The notes beneath the pieces were generated by a model. It was not told where the DNA came from. It saw nothing but the letters and a program-made list of their open reading frames with translations, and searched no databases. Below are positions 43,811-52,311 of a stretch of DNA of 64,000 nucleotides, in pieces. Each line of letters starts with the position of its first letter. The stretch's first letter is position 1. A program made the position numbers and the translations under genes. This stretch comes from an uncultured Ruminococcus sp. (GTDB lineage Bacteria; Bacillota; Clostridia; Lachnospirales; Lachnospiraceae): positions 5,832 through 69,831 of the forward strand of contig UQKK01000017.1 in NCBI GenBank assembly GCA_900541505.1, in the 5' to 3' direction.

Positions 43811-44910
43811 CCCTGCGCCCTCATCTTCTCAAAAAACTCCCTGAAAATCGCGCACACTTTCTCAATGTCCTCCTCATATATCTCACCGATGTTGCCGATG
43901 CGGAAGGTATCGGCATCCGTCACCTTGCCCGGATAAATCGCATAACCCCGTTCTTTGATATAGGCGTACATTTCCTGGAAAGAGAAATTGTGGTGTTCCG
44001 GATAGTAAAAGGTTGTGATAATAGGTCCCTGGTGCTCTGCTCCGATATATGTGCGGATGCCCATTTCTTCCATCCTTTTGATGAGCAAATGATTGTTATC
44101 CGCGTAACGTTTTGCGCGCGCCGGGATTCCGCCCTCTGCTTCCATCTCCTCCAACGCCTTGGCAAAAGCCAGAACCGTATGTGTGGGAGAGGTGAATCTC
44201 CATTTTCCATCCTTTTCCATAGTCTTCCACTGGTCGTACAAATCCAGGGACAGGCTTCTCGCCTTGCCCGCGCTTGCCAGCAAATTCTCTCGTTTGCAGA
44301 TGATGAAGGAAAAGCCCGGAACTCCCTGAATACATTTATTCGCGCTGCTGACAATGTAGTCGATTCCCAGCTCTCCTACAGGAATGTCCACGCCGCCGAA
44401 GCTGGACATGGCATCCACAATCATCGTCCTGCCCGCTGCCTTCACCACCTTTGAAACCGCCGCGATATCATTTAAAATCCCCGATGTGGTCTCGCTGTGC
44501 ACCATAGACACATGTGTGATGGCCGGGTCTTTTTCCAGCATTTCCCCGATTTTTTCCGCCGATGGAATCTTGTCATAATCCTCATGGTAGATGACATACG
44601 AAAGCTTTGCGTGTTTTGCAATATCTTCCATTCTCTCCCCATAGGCGCCGTTTGCCACGATTAAAAGCTTCTCCTTTTCCCCCACTGTACTGGTGAGCAC
44701 GGACTCTACGCCAAAGCTTCCGCTTCCCTGCATGAGCACAGCCGTGTACTCCTCCTCAGACACATGTGCCAGCTTGAGAAGTTCTTTTCTGATTTTCTGG
44801 GTAATCTGCTTGTAGTCATCATCCCATGTGCAATGGTCCTCCATCATTTCTTTTTTTACTGTATCTGTTGTCGTCAGTGGTCCCGGTGTCAATAATTTGT
44901 ATGTAATCAT
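43807..44910 (-). CDS. phnW: 2-Aminoethylphosphonate-pyruvate transaminase
   Basis: 367-residue class V aminotransferase converting AEP plus pyruvate to phosphonoacetaldehyde plus alanine. LLTPGPLTTTDTVK is the N-terminal signature, HSETTSGILNDI and DAMSSFGGVDI bind PLP, and Lys near 192 in SSANKCIQGVPGF is the Schiff base. It is followed by phnX and preceded by the transporter fusion. The extreme C terminus overlaps a palindromic element. Functional assignment is strong thanks to the phnX neighbour. Confidence 0.95.
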   Translation of the reverse strand: MITYKLLTPGPLTTTDTVKKEMMEDHCTWDDDYKQITQKIRKELLKLAHVSEEEYTAVLMQGSGSFGVESVLTSTVGEKEKLLIVANGAYGERMEDIAKHAKLSYVIYHEDYDKIPSAEKIGEMLEKDPAITHVSMVHSETTSGILNDIAAVSKVVKAAGRTMIVDAMSSFGGVDIPVGELGIDYIVSSANKCIQGVPGFSFIICKRENLLASAGKARSLSLDLYDQWKTMEKDGKWRFTSPTHTVLAFAKALEEMEAEGGIPARAKRYADNNHLLIKRMEEMGIRTYIGAEHQGPIITTFYYPEHHNFSFQEMYAYIKERGYAIYPGKVTDADTFRIGNIGEIYEEDIEKVCAIFREFFEKMRAQG

Positions 44911-44955
44911 CTTTGTTTACCTTCTTTCTCTATATTTTTTGTATTTGCAATTTCC

Positions 44956-47640
44956 CTACGGCTTGCAGCTCTCGGAAAACTCCTGATGTTCGCTCAGTAA
45001 ATCAGCGGTCAGCGGTTCCGGAAATTTCTTCGGATACGCGGACTGATTTGTCTCGTTCGTCGTCTCCCCCTCATAGAGCGCATTGGGATAAGTCTCCTGA
45101 AGTTCGGCGCGGGCATTCTTGATAATACATTCCGCCATCTCCATCGCCAGAGAGTGTGTCTCTTCTCCCTTGTCAATAACTGCCACAGACTCGGTCAGGG
45201 CAAAATTCCCCTCCAGAGGGTCAATATAGTCGATTGGCATGCCGTCCTCTTTGTCCGCCACAGCCTGATGGCGAAGTCCGAACCCGACTGCCACCTCTCC
45301 GGAACGCACCTTCTTGATTGGTCCGGAGCCGGAATCTTCGATATGAGGTCCCGCGTTCTCATAAATTCCCGTAAGAATTTCTTTTGCCTCCGCCTCATCG
45401 TACTCACTTAAAAGCGCCTGAATCAGTAGCCACGCCGTGGACGAGCTTTTAATATCCGTGACGGAAATTTCTCCTTCATACACCGGGTCCGCCAAATCAC
45501 GGATGGACTCCGGCACAGGAAGGTTTAACGCCTCCATCTCCTGGGTATTGATAAAAATTGCTCCCTCCTGGGATGTGATTGGTCTGTAATACTCTGGAGT
45601 CTCCTCTAACGTCGGTGCCTCAAAGGCCAAATCCAGAAACATCTCGTTTTCTGCCTGGGCGCTGTCCAGATAGAAGGAACTCATTGTCACCAAATCCGCC
45701 TCAATATCTGCTCCTTCTGCCATCAGCTTTCCGCCCAGCTCGGAGGTTCCGAATGTCTGGAACAGGTAGCGCCCCTCGTATCCGTTTTCATCCAGCGCAT
45801 GTTTCATCGCCGCCACTGCTTCGTCATCTGCATTGGAATAGATGACCACAGGTTCCTTTTCCGGGTTTTTACCAGTCCCCGCAAATGCCGTTCCGCCCGC
45901 GACAACAACCACCAGAGCCATAGCAGCCAGCGCCGCTCTTGGCACGCGCCTTCCCGCATATCCCTGACTGCTGCCCTGAGTCTGCTTTTGTTTTCTCCAG
46001 CCCGCTATCAGACGGAAGATTCCTTTTGCCGCCAGATTCGTAAACAGAATACACAAAGACAGCACAAAAATCTCATTAAACTTCGCAAAATGCTGGAGTT
46101 CTTTTATCTTGGTCGTAATGACCATCGTCTTTGCTCCTGCAATGAAAATAACCGCGCTGACCGTCACCATGGCATTTACAAAATAATAACTGAATACTTC
46201 CAGTATGGTGGGCAGTGCATTTGGGGTTACCACCCGGAAAATAGTCTTGAACCAGTTATCCCCCATGAGCATCGCCGTGGTTTCCCAAGATACGTTCATT
46301 TTCTCCAGCGAGTTCTTCATCATCAGGTAAGGCGTGGAAAAATAGTGTACCACATTGCAGAGAATCATCAGCGCAAAGGTATTCTGCAGCGGCGTACCCG
46401 AAAAAGTCAGAAGAAACGCGATACCAATCACCATTCCGGGCACCGTGTTCGTGGCGAGCGCGATGCTCTCCACCGTATTTTTACAGCTCTTGGACAACTT
46501 GCTCCTCGCTGTCACCAGCGCCGCGCCATACGCAATGAGTGAGCCCGCGCAGGCTGTAAGGACTGCCACCAGCAGCGAATTTTTAAAAACTCCCGCCAGC
46601 ACACTGTCGCCGAACACCGCTTTCACATGCTCCGTGGTAAAGCTCATCCGGTAAGGCCATTCCTTAACAAAGGGCACGATGAACACCACCGCGAAAATCA
46701 CTGCCGTCACCAGCAAAACCACTGCGCTGACTGCCCCGCATACGCTGTCACGGATGCAGTTTTTCCTATTTTCCACTACAGAGATTTTGCTGTAGCGTAC
46801 ATTATATTTCTCCAGGAAATGCAGCAGCGCAATACTGATAACGGAAGGTACCAGCATGACCATCGCCACCACCGCTCCTTTGTTGAAATCCGGGATACTG
46901 CCGAGCATTTCATCATATAACACCGAAGCCACGACCTCGTACTGTCCTCCCACGGACGCCGGGATGCCGAAATCCGTAAATGCCAGAAAGAAGCTCTGTA
47001 TGTAGGAGGCTGCCAGTGTTCCCAAAAGCGGGCGCAGCACCGCGATGAAAAAGGTCTGCCATGGTTTGTCTCCCATCAGTCTGGATACGGTCATAAACTT
47101 TTTGTCAATATAGCCCATCGTATTGTGGATAAGCAGAAAAGCGACAGGCAACGTGTAAATGACATAGCCGATAAGCAGTCCCGGAAAGCCATAGATGTCA
47201 AAAAACTGCCGCCCGAAAATCTGTGTGAGCATCCCCTGCTTCCCGAAGGTATAGATGAGTGCAAAGCCGTATGTAATGGTCGGGAGCAGCATAGGAAGTA
47301 CCGCGCCTGTCTTCAGGACTTTCTTAAACCAGCCCGGAAGATTTGTATAATGGATACTGTATGCTAACAGAAAAGCCAGTACCGTCGTCACAAGGGCACT
47401 CAGTCCCGCTGAACACAAGCTGTTTTTCACAGCGCCCCAGAACCCTTTCTGGTGAAATACTGCCACATAATGCACCCAGAAATCGCCGCCGGAGCTCTGG
47501 AAGGACTTCAAAAGCAGCATCACGATGGGCGCAGCCAGGAAAAAGAGGAACAGCAGGATGACTGCCAGAAAAATCACTTTCAGTTCCTTATGTTCTTTGA
47601 TAAACCGTTCTATTCTGTGTTTCAAACTTTCTTTCTTCAT
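44956..47640 (-). CDS. 2-Aminoethylphosphonate ABC transporter: fused double permease and substrate-binding domain
   Basis: 894 residues. Residues about 20-290 and 310-555 are two BPD_transp_1 permease halves with about twelve helices (LPMLLPTITYGFALIYTFG; TNTVPGMVIGIAFLLTFSG). After a single transmembrane stretch (AALAAMALVVVVAGGTAFAG) comes a full periplasmic-type binding domain of family 1 (KEPVVIYSNADDEAVAAMKH, LMAEGADIEADLVTMSS, ITSQEGAIFINTQEM, GPIKKVRSGEVAVGFGLRHQ). In known AEP systems the binding protein is a separate lipoprotein; here it is tethered to the permease. Start overlaps the ATPase stop by 4 nt. phnW and phnX follow. Confidence 0.9.
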   Translation of the reverse strand: MKKESLKHRIERFIKEHKELKVIFLAVILLFLFFLAAPIVMLLLKSFQSSGGDFWVHYVAVFHQKGFWGAVKNSLCSAGLSALVTTVLAFLLAYSIHYTNLPGWFKKVLKTGAVLPMLLPTITYGFALIYTFGKQGMLTQIFGRQFFDIYGFPGLLIGYVIYTLPVAFLLIHNTMGYIDKKFMTVSRLMGDKPWQTFFIAVLRPLLGTLAASYIQSFFLAFTDFGIPASVGGQYEVVASVLYDEMLGSIPDFNKGAVVAMVMLVPSVISIALLHFLEKYNVRYSKISVVENRKNCIRDSVCGAVSAVVLLVTAVIFAVVFIVPFVKEWPYRMSFTTEHVKAVFGDSVLAGVFKNSLLVAVLTACAGSLIAYGAALVTARSKLSKSCKNTVESIALATNTVPGMVIGIAFLLTFSGTPLQNTFALMILCNVVHYFSTPYLMMKNSLEKMNVSWETTAMLMGDNWFKTIFRVVTPNALPTILEVFSYYFVNAMVTVSAVIFIAGAKTMVITTKIKELQHFAKFNEIFVLSLCILFTNLAAKGIFRLIAGWRKQKQTQGSSQGYAGRRVPRAALAAMALVVVVAGGTAFAGTGKNPEKEPVVIYSNADDEAVAAMKHALDENGYEGRYLFQTFGTSELGGKLMAEGADIEADLVTMSSFYLDSAQAENEMFLDLAFEAPTLEETPEYYRPITSQEGAIFINTQEMEALNLPVPESIRDLADPVYEGEISVTDIKSSSTAWLLIQALLSEYDEAEAKEILTGIYENAGPHIEDSGSGPIKKVRSGEVAVGFGLRHQAVADKEDGMPIDYIDPLEGNFALTESVAVIDKGEETHSLAMEMAECIIKNARAELQETYPNALYEGETTNETNQSAYPKKFPEPLTADLLSEHQEFSESCKP

Positions 47641-48416
47641 AGCACTGCCCCACCGGAAATCCCTGCCGCAGCATATCCTGCAAAAAGCGTAAAGATGTTA
47701 CTCTTCTTAATCTCCAACTGCTCCAAGATAAATTCTTCGATAAACGGATTTGCCGGGCTGTGGATGATTTCTTCCGGCGCGGCAAACTGGGAAATCCCTC
47801 CGTTATTTATAATCATCACCCGGTCTGACAGGGTGAGTGCCTCCTCCGGGTCGTGTGTCACAATGATGGTCGTCAGATGAAATTCCCTGGCAATAGTTTT
47901 AATCCGCTCTTTGATAGATTCCTTGATAACCCCGTCCAGAGCACTCAGCGGCTCATCCATCAGGAGGATGTCCGGCTTCATCACCATCGTCCGCGCCAGG
48001 GCAACTCTCTGTTTCTGTCCGCCAGATAACTGTTCTATATTCTTATCCAGATGTTCTTCGAGATTCAAAAGCATTATCAGGTCTTTTACTTCCTCCTCCG
48101 TAGATATCCCCGGCTTATTCTTCAAACCGTAGGTAATATTCTGATAGGCATTCAAATTCGGAAAAAGTGCGTAGTCCTGAAATACGATATTGAACCCCCT
48201 CTTTTCCATCGGCACTCTTGTCAAATCCTTCCCATTATAAAAAAGCTTTCCGCTGTCGATGTCCGTGATTCCCAGTATCAGGTTCAGAAGTGTCGTCTTC
48301 CCGCTGCCCGATGGTCCCAGGATGGAGATGATTTCCCCATCTTCTACCGTAAAGCTGATGTCTTTTAAAATTGTTTTCCCATCAAATACTTTTTTTACAT
48401 GTTCCAGTTTGAGCAT
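47637..48416 (-). CDS. ABC transporter ATP-binding protein, 2-aminoethylphosphonate type
   Basis: 259 residues. Walker A GPSGSGKTTLLN, signature QLSGGQKQRVALARTM, Walker B DILLMDEPLSALD, H-loop VTHDPEEAL. Resembles PotA/PhnT-type ATPases but lacks most of the C-terminal TOBE domain, so it is about 100 residues short. First gene of the AEP operon; its stop overlaps the permease fusion start. Confidence 0.92.
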   Translation of the reverse strand: MLKLEHVKKVFDGKTILKDISFTVEDGEIISILGPSGSGKTTLLNLILGITDIDSGKLFYNGKDLTRVPMEKRGFNIVFQDYALFPNLNAYQNITYGLKNKPGISTEEEVKDLIMLLNLEEHLDKNIEQLSGGQKQRVALARTMVMKPDILLMDEPLSALDGVIKESIKERIKTIAREFHLTTIIVTHDPEEALTLSDRVMIINNGGISQFAAPEEIIHSPANPFIEEFILEQLEIKKSNIFTLFAGYAAAGISGGAVL

Positions 48417-48512
48417 CTTTTAAATCCCCTTTCTTTCTATACATGCTCTTCTTGGCATTGCGCCGTCCGCCGTTGCCAGTGTACGGTCTTTCTTTCGTCG
48501 TCTGCATGTACG

Positions 48513-48542
48513 ATTATAGGAATTTTAATCACGCAAATTCAA
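48513..48542 (-). promoter_or_regulatory. Promoter of the AEP uptake/degradation operon
   Basis: Minus-strand -35 TTGAAT (48537-48542), 18-bp spacer, -10 TATAAT (48513-48518). Between it and the first gene lies a TGGCA..TGCCA inverted repeat (about 48454-48480) that may be regulatory. Confidence 0.75.
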
Positions 48543-48581
48543 TCAAATCGCCGTGAAGCCTATGTAAAGAAAAGGTTAAGC

Positions 48582-48615
48582 AAAAAAGGGACCTTGTAGA
48601 ATTTCTACAAAGTCC
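48582..48615 (-). terminator. Terminator after the RpiR regulator
   Basis: GGGACTTTGTAGAA / TTCTACAAGGTCCC stem on the minus strand followed by TTTTTTG. It includes the stop codon and separates the regulator from the AEP operon. Confidence 0.9.
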
Positions 48616-49504
48616 CCTGACTGTCGTCGTATGCTCTTTCTTTTATCAGCTCGCTGCTCTTTTTCAGCTTTTTGGAAAGCCCGGGATAGTTCTCATTGAG
48701 CACTCCCACATACAGCATGTCCACCAGCGCGAGCTGTGAGATTCTGGAAAAGATTGCGTTCCCGAACAGGAACTGTCTATTGCTCGCGCATAAAAGGATA
48801 TCCGCGTATTTCGCAATGAGCGCATTCTCAAAATTCGTGATGACCAGCGTCTTCGCTCCCGCTTTTTTCGCCATCTTCATCATCTCCACCGTATTTTTAG
48901 AATAGCCGGAATACGATATTCCGATGGCAAGGTCGCCTTTCTTCAGATTGCCCGCACTCACGCTCTGCATATAATAGTCTGCGTACATCACACAGTGAAA
49001 GCCCAGATAGGTCAGTTTCGTCATCAGGTCGCTGGCAGTGCAGTTGGAATTTTCCACACTGTAGAGCACGATATGCTCCGCCTCTGTTATCGCCCGAACT
49101 GCCCGTTTATACTCCTTCACCTGGATATTCTTTAACGTCTCCTCCAGCATTTGGATGGACGTATTGACGATTTTCCCCGGAATCTCTTCCAGGGGTTCCT
49201 CCCCGGAGAAACGGAATCCGTACAGTCCCAGGCCCGCCGGCTCTCCTTCCTCCTGCTGTGCAGTCTTTCGCAGAATTTCCTCCTGTATCATGGCATACTT
49301 CAGGTCGCGAAAACCTGCATATCCGCACGCTTTCACAAAACGAATGACCGTGGGCTGGCTCACCTGCGCGCCTGCCGCCACCTCTTCTATGAGGAGCCGT
49401 TCTGCCTCTCCTTTGTAAGCAAGTACATAGTCCGCCGCCTTCTGCTCCGAAGGGCGCAGCGCTGCATATACACTCTGGATTTTTTGTTTTACCGTGTACT
49501 CCAT
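48605..49504 (-). CDS. RpiR/MurR family transcriptional regulator (HTH-SIS)
   Basis: 299 residues. N-terminal HTH_6 covers about 1-77 (LRPSEQKAADYVLAYKGE, then AGAQVSQPTVIRFVKACGYAGFRDLK). The C-terminal SIS sugar-phosphate domain covers about 125-265 (AEHIVLYSVENSNCTASDL, GISYSGYSKNTVEMMKMAKKAGAKTLVIT). Members sense phosphorylated sugars or similar. It sits upstream of, and in the same direction as, the AEP operon, but has its own promoter and terminator. A perfect inverted repeat lies on its promoter. Confidence 0.93.
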   Translation of the reverse strand: MEYTVKQKIQSVYAALRPSEQKAADYVLAYKGEAERLLIEEVAAGAQVSQPTVIRFVKACGYAGFRDLKYAMIQEEILRKTAQQEEGEPAGLGLYGFRFSGEEPLEEIPGKIVNTSIQMLEETLKNIQVKEYKRAVRAITEAEHIVLYSVENSNCTASDLMTKLTYLGFHCVMYADYYMQSVSAGNLKKGDLAIGISYSGYSKNTVEMMKMAKKAGAKTLVITNFENALIAKYADILLCASNRQFLFGNAIFSRISQLALVDMLYVGVLNENYPGLSKKLKKSSELIKERAYDDSQGTL

Positions 49505-49601
49505 CGCCTTTTCTCCCTGGTAGATTTTCTACACATTTCCGCACTTTTGAGCACCTGCCTGATTTCAGCGCTCTGCTGTGTGACATCTTACGTGCCTCTT
49601 C

Positions 49602-49648
49602 ATTTTAAGATTGTTTGGCAAAAAATACAATCCCTTTTTGCCAAACAA
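49602..49648 (-). promoter_or_regulatory. RpiR promoter with perfect 14-bp inverted-repeat operator
   Basis: TTGTTTGGCAAAAA (49611-49624) and its exact complement TTTTTGCCAAACAA (49635-49648) are separated by 10 bp. Minus-strand -35 TTGTAT (49625-49630) lies in the loop; the 17-bp spacer is the left arm and the -10 is TAAAAT (49602-49607). Occupancy would block the promoter, so autoregulation is likely. Confidence 0.8.
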
Positions 49649-49689
49649 GCGCAGATGAAACAGTTACAGCCCTTTCCATCCCCTCTCTC

Positions 49690-49718
49690 TTGAAAACAAT
49701 GTTTCCCAGCAGTATAAT
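49690..49718 (+). promoter_or_regulatory. Sigma-A promoter of the GNAT gene
   Basis: -35 TTGAAA (49690-49695), 17-bp spacer, -10 TATAAT (49713-49718), about 88 bp ahead of the start codon. Confidence 0.85.
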
Positions 49719-49805
49719 AAGGTCAAATTTACGGCAGACAACGCAAGTATCTGGTCTGCCCCTCAGTATGGCAGGAAAGGAATTTCCGGGTAAAACCGGA
49801 TTCTC

Positions 49806-50285
49806 ATGTGGAAAATGATACGAACATATCGCGAAAAAGATTTAGAAATGATTATGGATATATGGCTGCAGGCAAATCTGGAAGCCCATGATTTTATACC
49901 CAGCGCATATTGGAAAAATAATTTTGCTTCCGTAAAAGAACTGATTCCACAGGCACAGGTCTTTGTCTTTGAAGAGAAGACGGAAATCCTGGGATTTATC
50001 GGATTGACAGACGATTATATCGCGGGCATTTTTGTAAAACGCGGGGCGCGTTCCAGAGGAATCGGCAGACAATTGTTAGATTACGCCAAAGCCAAGTACC
50101 CCTGCCTGTCTTTGGATGTATACGCCGAAAACACCTCTGCTGTACGCTTTTATGAACGGGAAGGATTCCACATTATTAAGGAACATATAGATGAAGAGAA
50201 TCACCTTCACGAATATACCATGCGTTTTCAGAATCAGACTGTACAGGGCGCAGCAGATGCGGATGATAATTTGCGCTGCTTGTGA
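49806..50285 (+). CDS. GNAT family N-acetyltransferase
   Basis: 159 residues. Acetyl-CoA-binding motif A is AGIFVKRGARSRGIGRQLLDYAKAKY (R-G-x-G-R near 83-88), followed by the LDVYAENTSAVRFYEREGF motif B. It transfers acetyl to an amine, substrate unknown. An ATG at 49815 (MIRTYREKD) aligns better with relatives than 49806; neither has a strong ribosome site. Convergent with the nitroreductase gene. Confidence 0.9.
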   Translation: MWKMIRTYREKDLEMIMDIWLQANLEAHDFIPSAYWKNNFASVKELIPQAQVFVFEEKTEILGFIGLTDDYIAGIFVKRGARSRGIGRQLLDYAKAKYPCLSLDVYAENTSAVRFYEREGFHIIKEHIDEENHLHEYTMRFQNQTVQGAADADDNLRCL

Positions 50286-50316
50286 TATGCCCCGCGCCGC
50301 CGCTTCCCATACTTTC

Positions 50317-50931
50317 TTACTTCCAGCCTCCCATACGGATGTGACCGTCCGGGCTGCTGTCATATTGCTCCAGAACGCGCTCATCCTCCTTCGGATAGCC
50401 GACTCCGATAAAGCACGGCGTCATCCAACCGTGAGGCACACCGAGCTTTTCTAACACAATATTGTGCTCTTTATTCAGCGGAATACGTAAAGAATAACCG
50501 AGCCCTTCGTTGATAACCGCCAGCATAATATTTTCAGCCACACACCATGCTGTGGTGAGCGGGTTTAATTTGCTGACCCACTCGGCATTCAGCCTGGAAC
50601 ACTTAAACAATGGAACAATCACGTAGGGGCAGTCCACCAGCATGGTGTATTGCCTCGGCATTGCGTAGGCATACATCTCCTGCGCCAAATTCAGCTTCCT
50701 GTTCTCATATTTTCCCGTATCAAACTTTTCCGCTATATATTTTGCGTAGCTGAAGGCATTCTCTTTCTCCTCCCTGGTATGAAGTACAATGAACTGCCAG
50801 TTCCGATAGTGGTCCCAGGAAGGTGCTTTCATCCCTGCCTCAATAATTCTCTTTATCGCCTCAAAATCAACCTCCCGGTCTGTCCATTCCCTGCTGGTTC
50901 TTCTCTTATTTATCACTTCTGAAAATTCCAT
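50317..50931 (-). CDS. Nitroreductase family protein
   Basis: 204 residues from ATG 50931, with GGGAGGAAGG upstream. FMN-dependent fold: VINKRRTSREWTDREVDFEAIKRIIEAG with the Arg pair that binds FMN phosphate, APSWDHYRNWQFIVL, and a late GLGYSLRIPL segment. It reduces nitro compounds, quinones or enones with NAD(P)H in relatives. It carries several cysteines and the C terminus is Asp/Glu-rich. Single gene; the region upstream (50932-51120) is AT-rich with no gene. Confidence 0.9.
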   Translation of the reverse strand: MEFSEVINKRRTSREWTDREVDFEAIKRIIEAGMKAPSWDHYRNWQFIVLHTREEKENAFSYAKYIAEKFDTGKYENRKLNLAQEMYAYAMPRQYTMLVDCPYVIVPLFKCSRLNAEWVSKLNPLTTAWCVAENIMLAVINEGLGYSLRIPLNKEHNIVLEKLGVPHGWMTPCFIGVGYPKEDERVLEQYDSSPDGHIRMGGWK

Positions 50932-51120
50932 ATTTCCTTCCTCCCTTGATTTTATCACCTATGACACCTGTCACATTTCCGTTTTTCTGTCCGCTTCTCT
51001 TTTACGCAAATATCAGACAGTCCATTATTTGACTATATACTAACAAAAAAAGGAAAATATGTCAAGACAGGCAGGTCCTACAGATGCAAAAGTCCTTCAT
51101 TTATGATATGATTTCATTAA

Positions 51121-51327
51121 ATAAAGCCTGCAAATGAAACGAGGAAACATAAGAATAACTGCGGTGTGGAAACCACTTCTGATAACAATGCGGAGATATC
51201 GGGAATGGGATTATTCATGGAGAATATATTCCGGCAGCTTGCAATACATCATCTTTCCATTCCCATGACAGGGATAAGGGGAAACGAAGACGTCATTCAA
51301 AAACTGACCGATGCATTTCATTTGTGA
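51121..51327 (+). pseudogene. Possible gene remnant, 68 open codons before a terminator
   Basis: The frame is open from 51121 to TGA at 51325-51327. It reads NCGVETTSDNNAEISGMG, LFMENIFRQLAIHHLSIPM and TGIRGNEDVIQKLTDAFHL, protein-like composition. A hairpin terminator overlaps its stop, but it lacks a ribosome site and a good start. I do not recognise the family. A C-terminal fragment of a lost gene is the best guess. Confidence 0.3.
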
Positions 51328-51335
51328 ATGCTTCT
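51313..51335 (+). terminator. Small terminator after the remnant frame
   Basis: GCATT(TC)..(GTG)AATGC hairpin followed by TTCTTTTTC. Confidence 0.55.
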
Positions 51336-51453
51336 TTTTCTCGCCGTCATATCTGCCGCTTTGATTTCGGGGCGCGTCTCTTTGGTGACATCTTTCCGCT
51401 TTTTACTCATGCGCCCCTGCACATGATACTTTTTGTGAAAGGATAAAAGAAAT

Positions 51454-52005
51454 ATGGCACAGCGTAAAAAGATTCGTATTATATTTGTATCTCTTTTTAT
51501 GATACTCCTATGCTCTTCCTGCTCTTTTCTTAGAGAGGCGCAGCTTACATCCCTGATGTCTGAAGAAGGAGAAAAAATCGAAAAACAGTCAAATGAAATT
51601 ATCCGCTGTCTCACCGAGTCTGACCGCGCCGGATTTGAGTCACTCTTTGCGGAGGAAATACGAAACAGAGAAAGTTTTCAGCAGGAAGTCGATGCCGTTT
51701 TTGATTTCTTTGAGTGCGACACTTACTCCAAAGCAGAAATTGAGACAACCGCCAGCGGCGGAGACAGTACACGGTCTGGAGAAAAAGTATCCTGGTACGT
51801 CATTCCTGAAATTGTCTATATTAATACTCTGGTCAATACCGATGATTCTGCTGCTCCAATCGACAGCAAATATTACCATGTCAATTACTACTGGCAGATT
51901 ACAGATAAAGAAAACCCTGATTTAGAAGGGATTCATTATCTCAGCATAAGTTTGTTAAATATCGAGGGAAGCGTAACCGTTGGAACAAAGGAATTTGCAG
52001 AATAA
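51454..52005 (+). CDS. DUF5104-like lipoprotein
   Basis: 183 residues. Lipoprotein signal IIFVSLFMILLCSSC with Cys near 23. The mature part (AEEIRNRESFQQEVDAVFDFFE, SWYVIPEIVYINTLVNT, YYHVNYYWQITDKENPDLEGI) matches the small NTF2-like DUF5104 lipoproteins common in Lachnospiraceae. Function unknown; extracytoplasmic. AAAGGATAAAAG precedes the start. Confidence 0.8.
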   Translation: MAQRKKIRIIFVSLFMILLCSSCSFLREAQLTSLMSEEGEKIEKQSNEIIRCLTESDRAGFESLFAEEIRNRESFQQEVDAVFDFFECDTYSKAEIETTASGGDSTRSGEKVSWYVIPEIVYINTLVNTDDSAAPIDSKYYHVNYYWQITDKENPDLEGIHYLSISLLNIEGSVTVGTKEFAE

Positions 52006-52194
52006 CATGTGTCTTGTTAATTCTCGGAACACCATTGCACCATTTTCGCAATTAACATTTCGGGAAGCAGCTGGCTATATTGGAGATAGACAGCCGACTT
52101 TTTACATTCATATCCCCGCAGGTCCTTCGAAAAATGCTCTATCGCTTTTTCTCCGACATAAAGACTGACATGATTTTGTCCAATTCCCGCCAAC

Positions 52195-52223
52195 TTGCAT
52201 AGAAAACACTCCTATTGTATAAT
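52195..52223 (+). promoter_or_regulatory. Sigma-A promoter of the diguanylate cyclase gene
   Basis: -35 TTGCAT (52195-52200), 17-bp spacer, -10 TATAAT (52218-52223), about 90 bp before the start codon. The sequence 52006-52194 carries no gene; an imperfect GGCTAT..GACAGCC hairpin followed by GACTTTTTA near 52070-52098 may end the lipoprotein transcript. Confidence 0.85.
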
Positions 52224-52311
52224 AAACACGGCATCACAATGATTTTGTGAAATATTTTTACCTTGTTCGACAACAGCGAGGTATGCAAAAGTAGAAAAGA
52301 AGGCGAAAATT

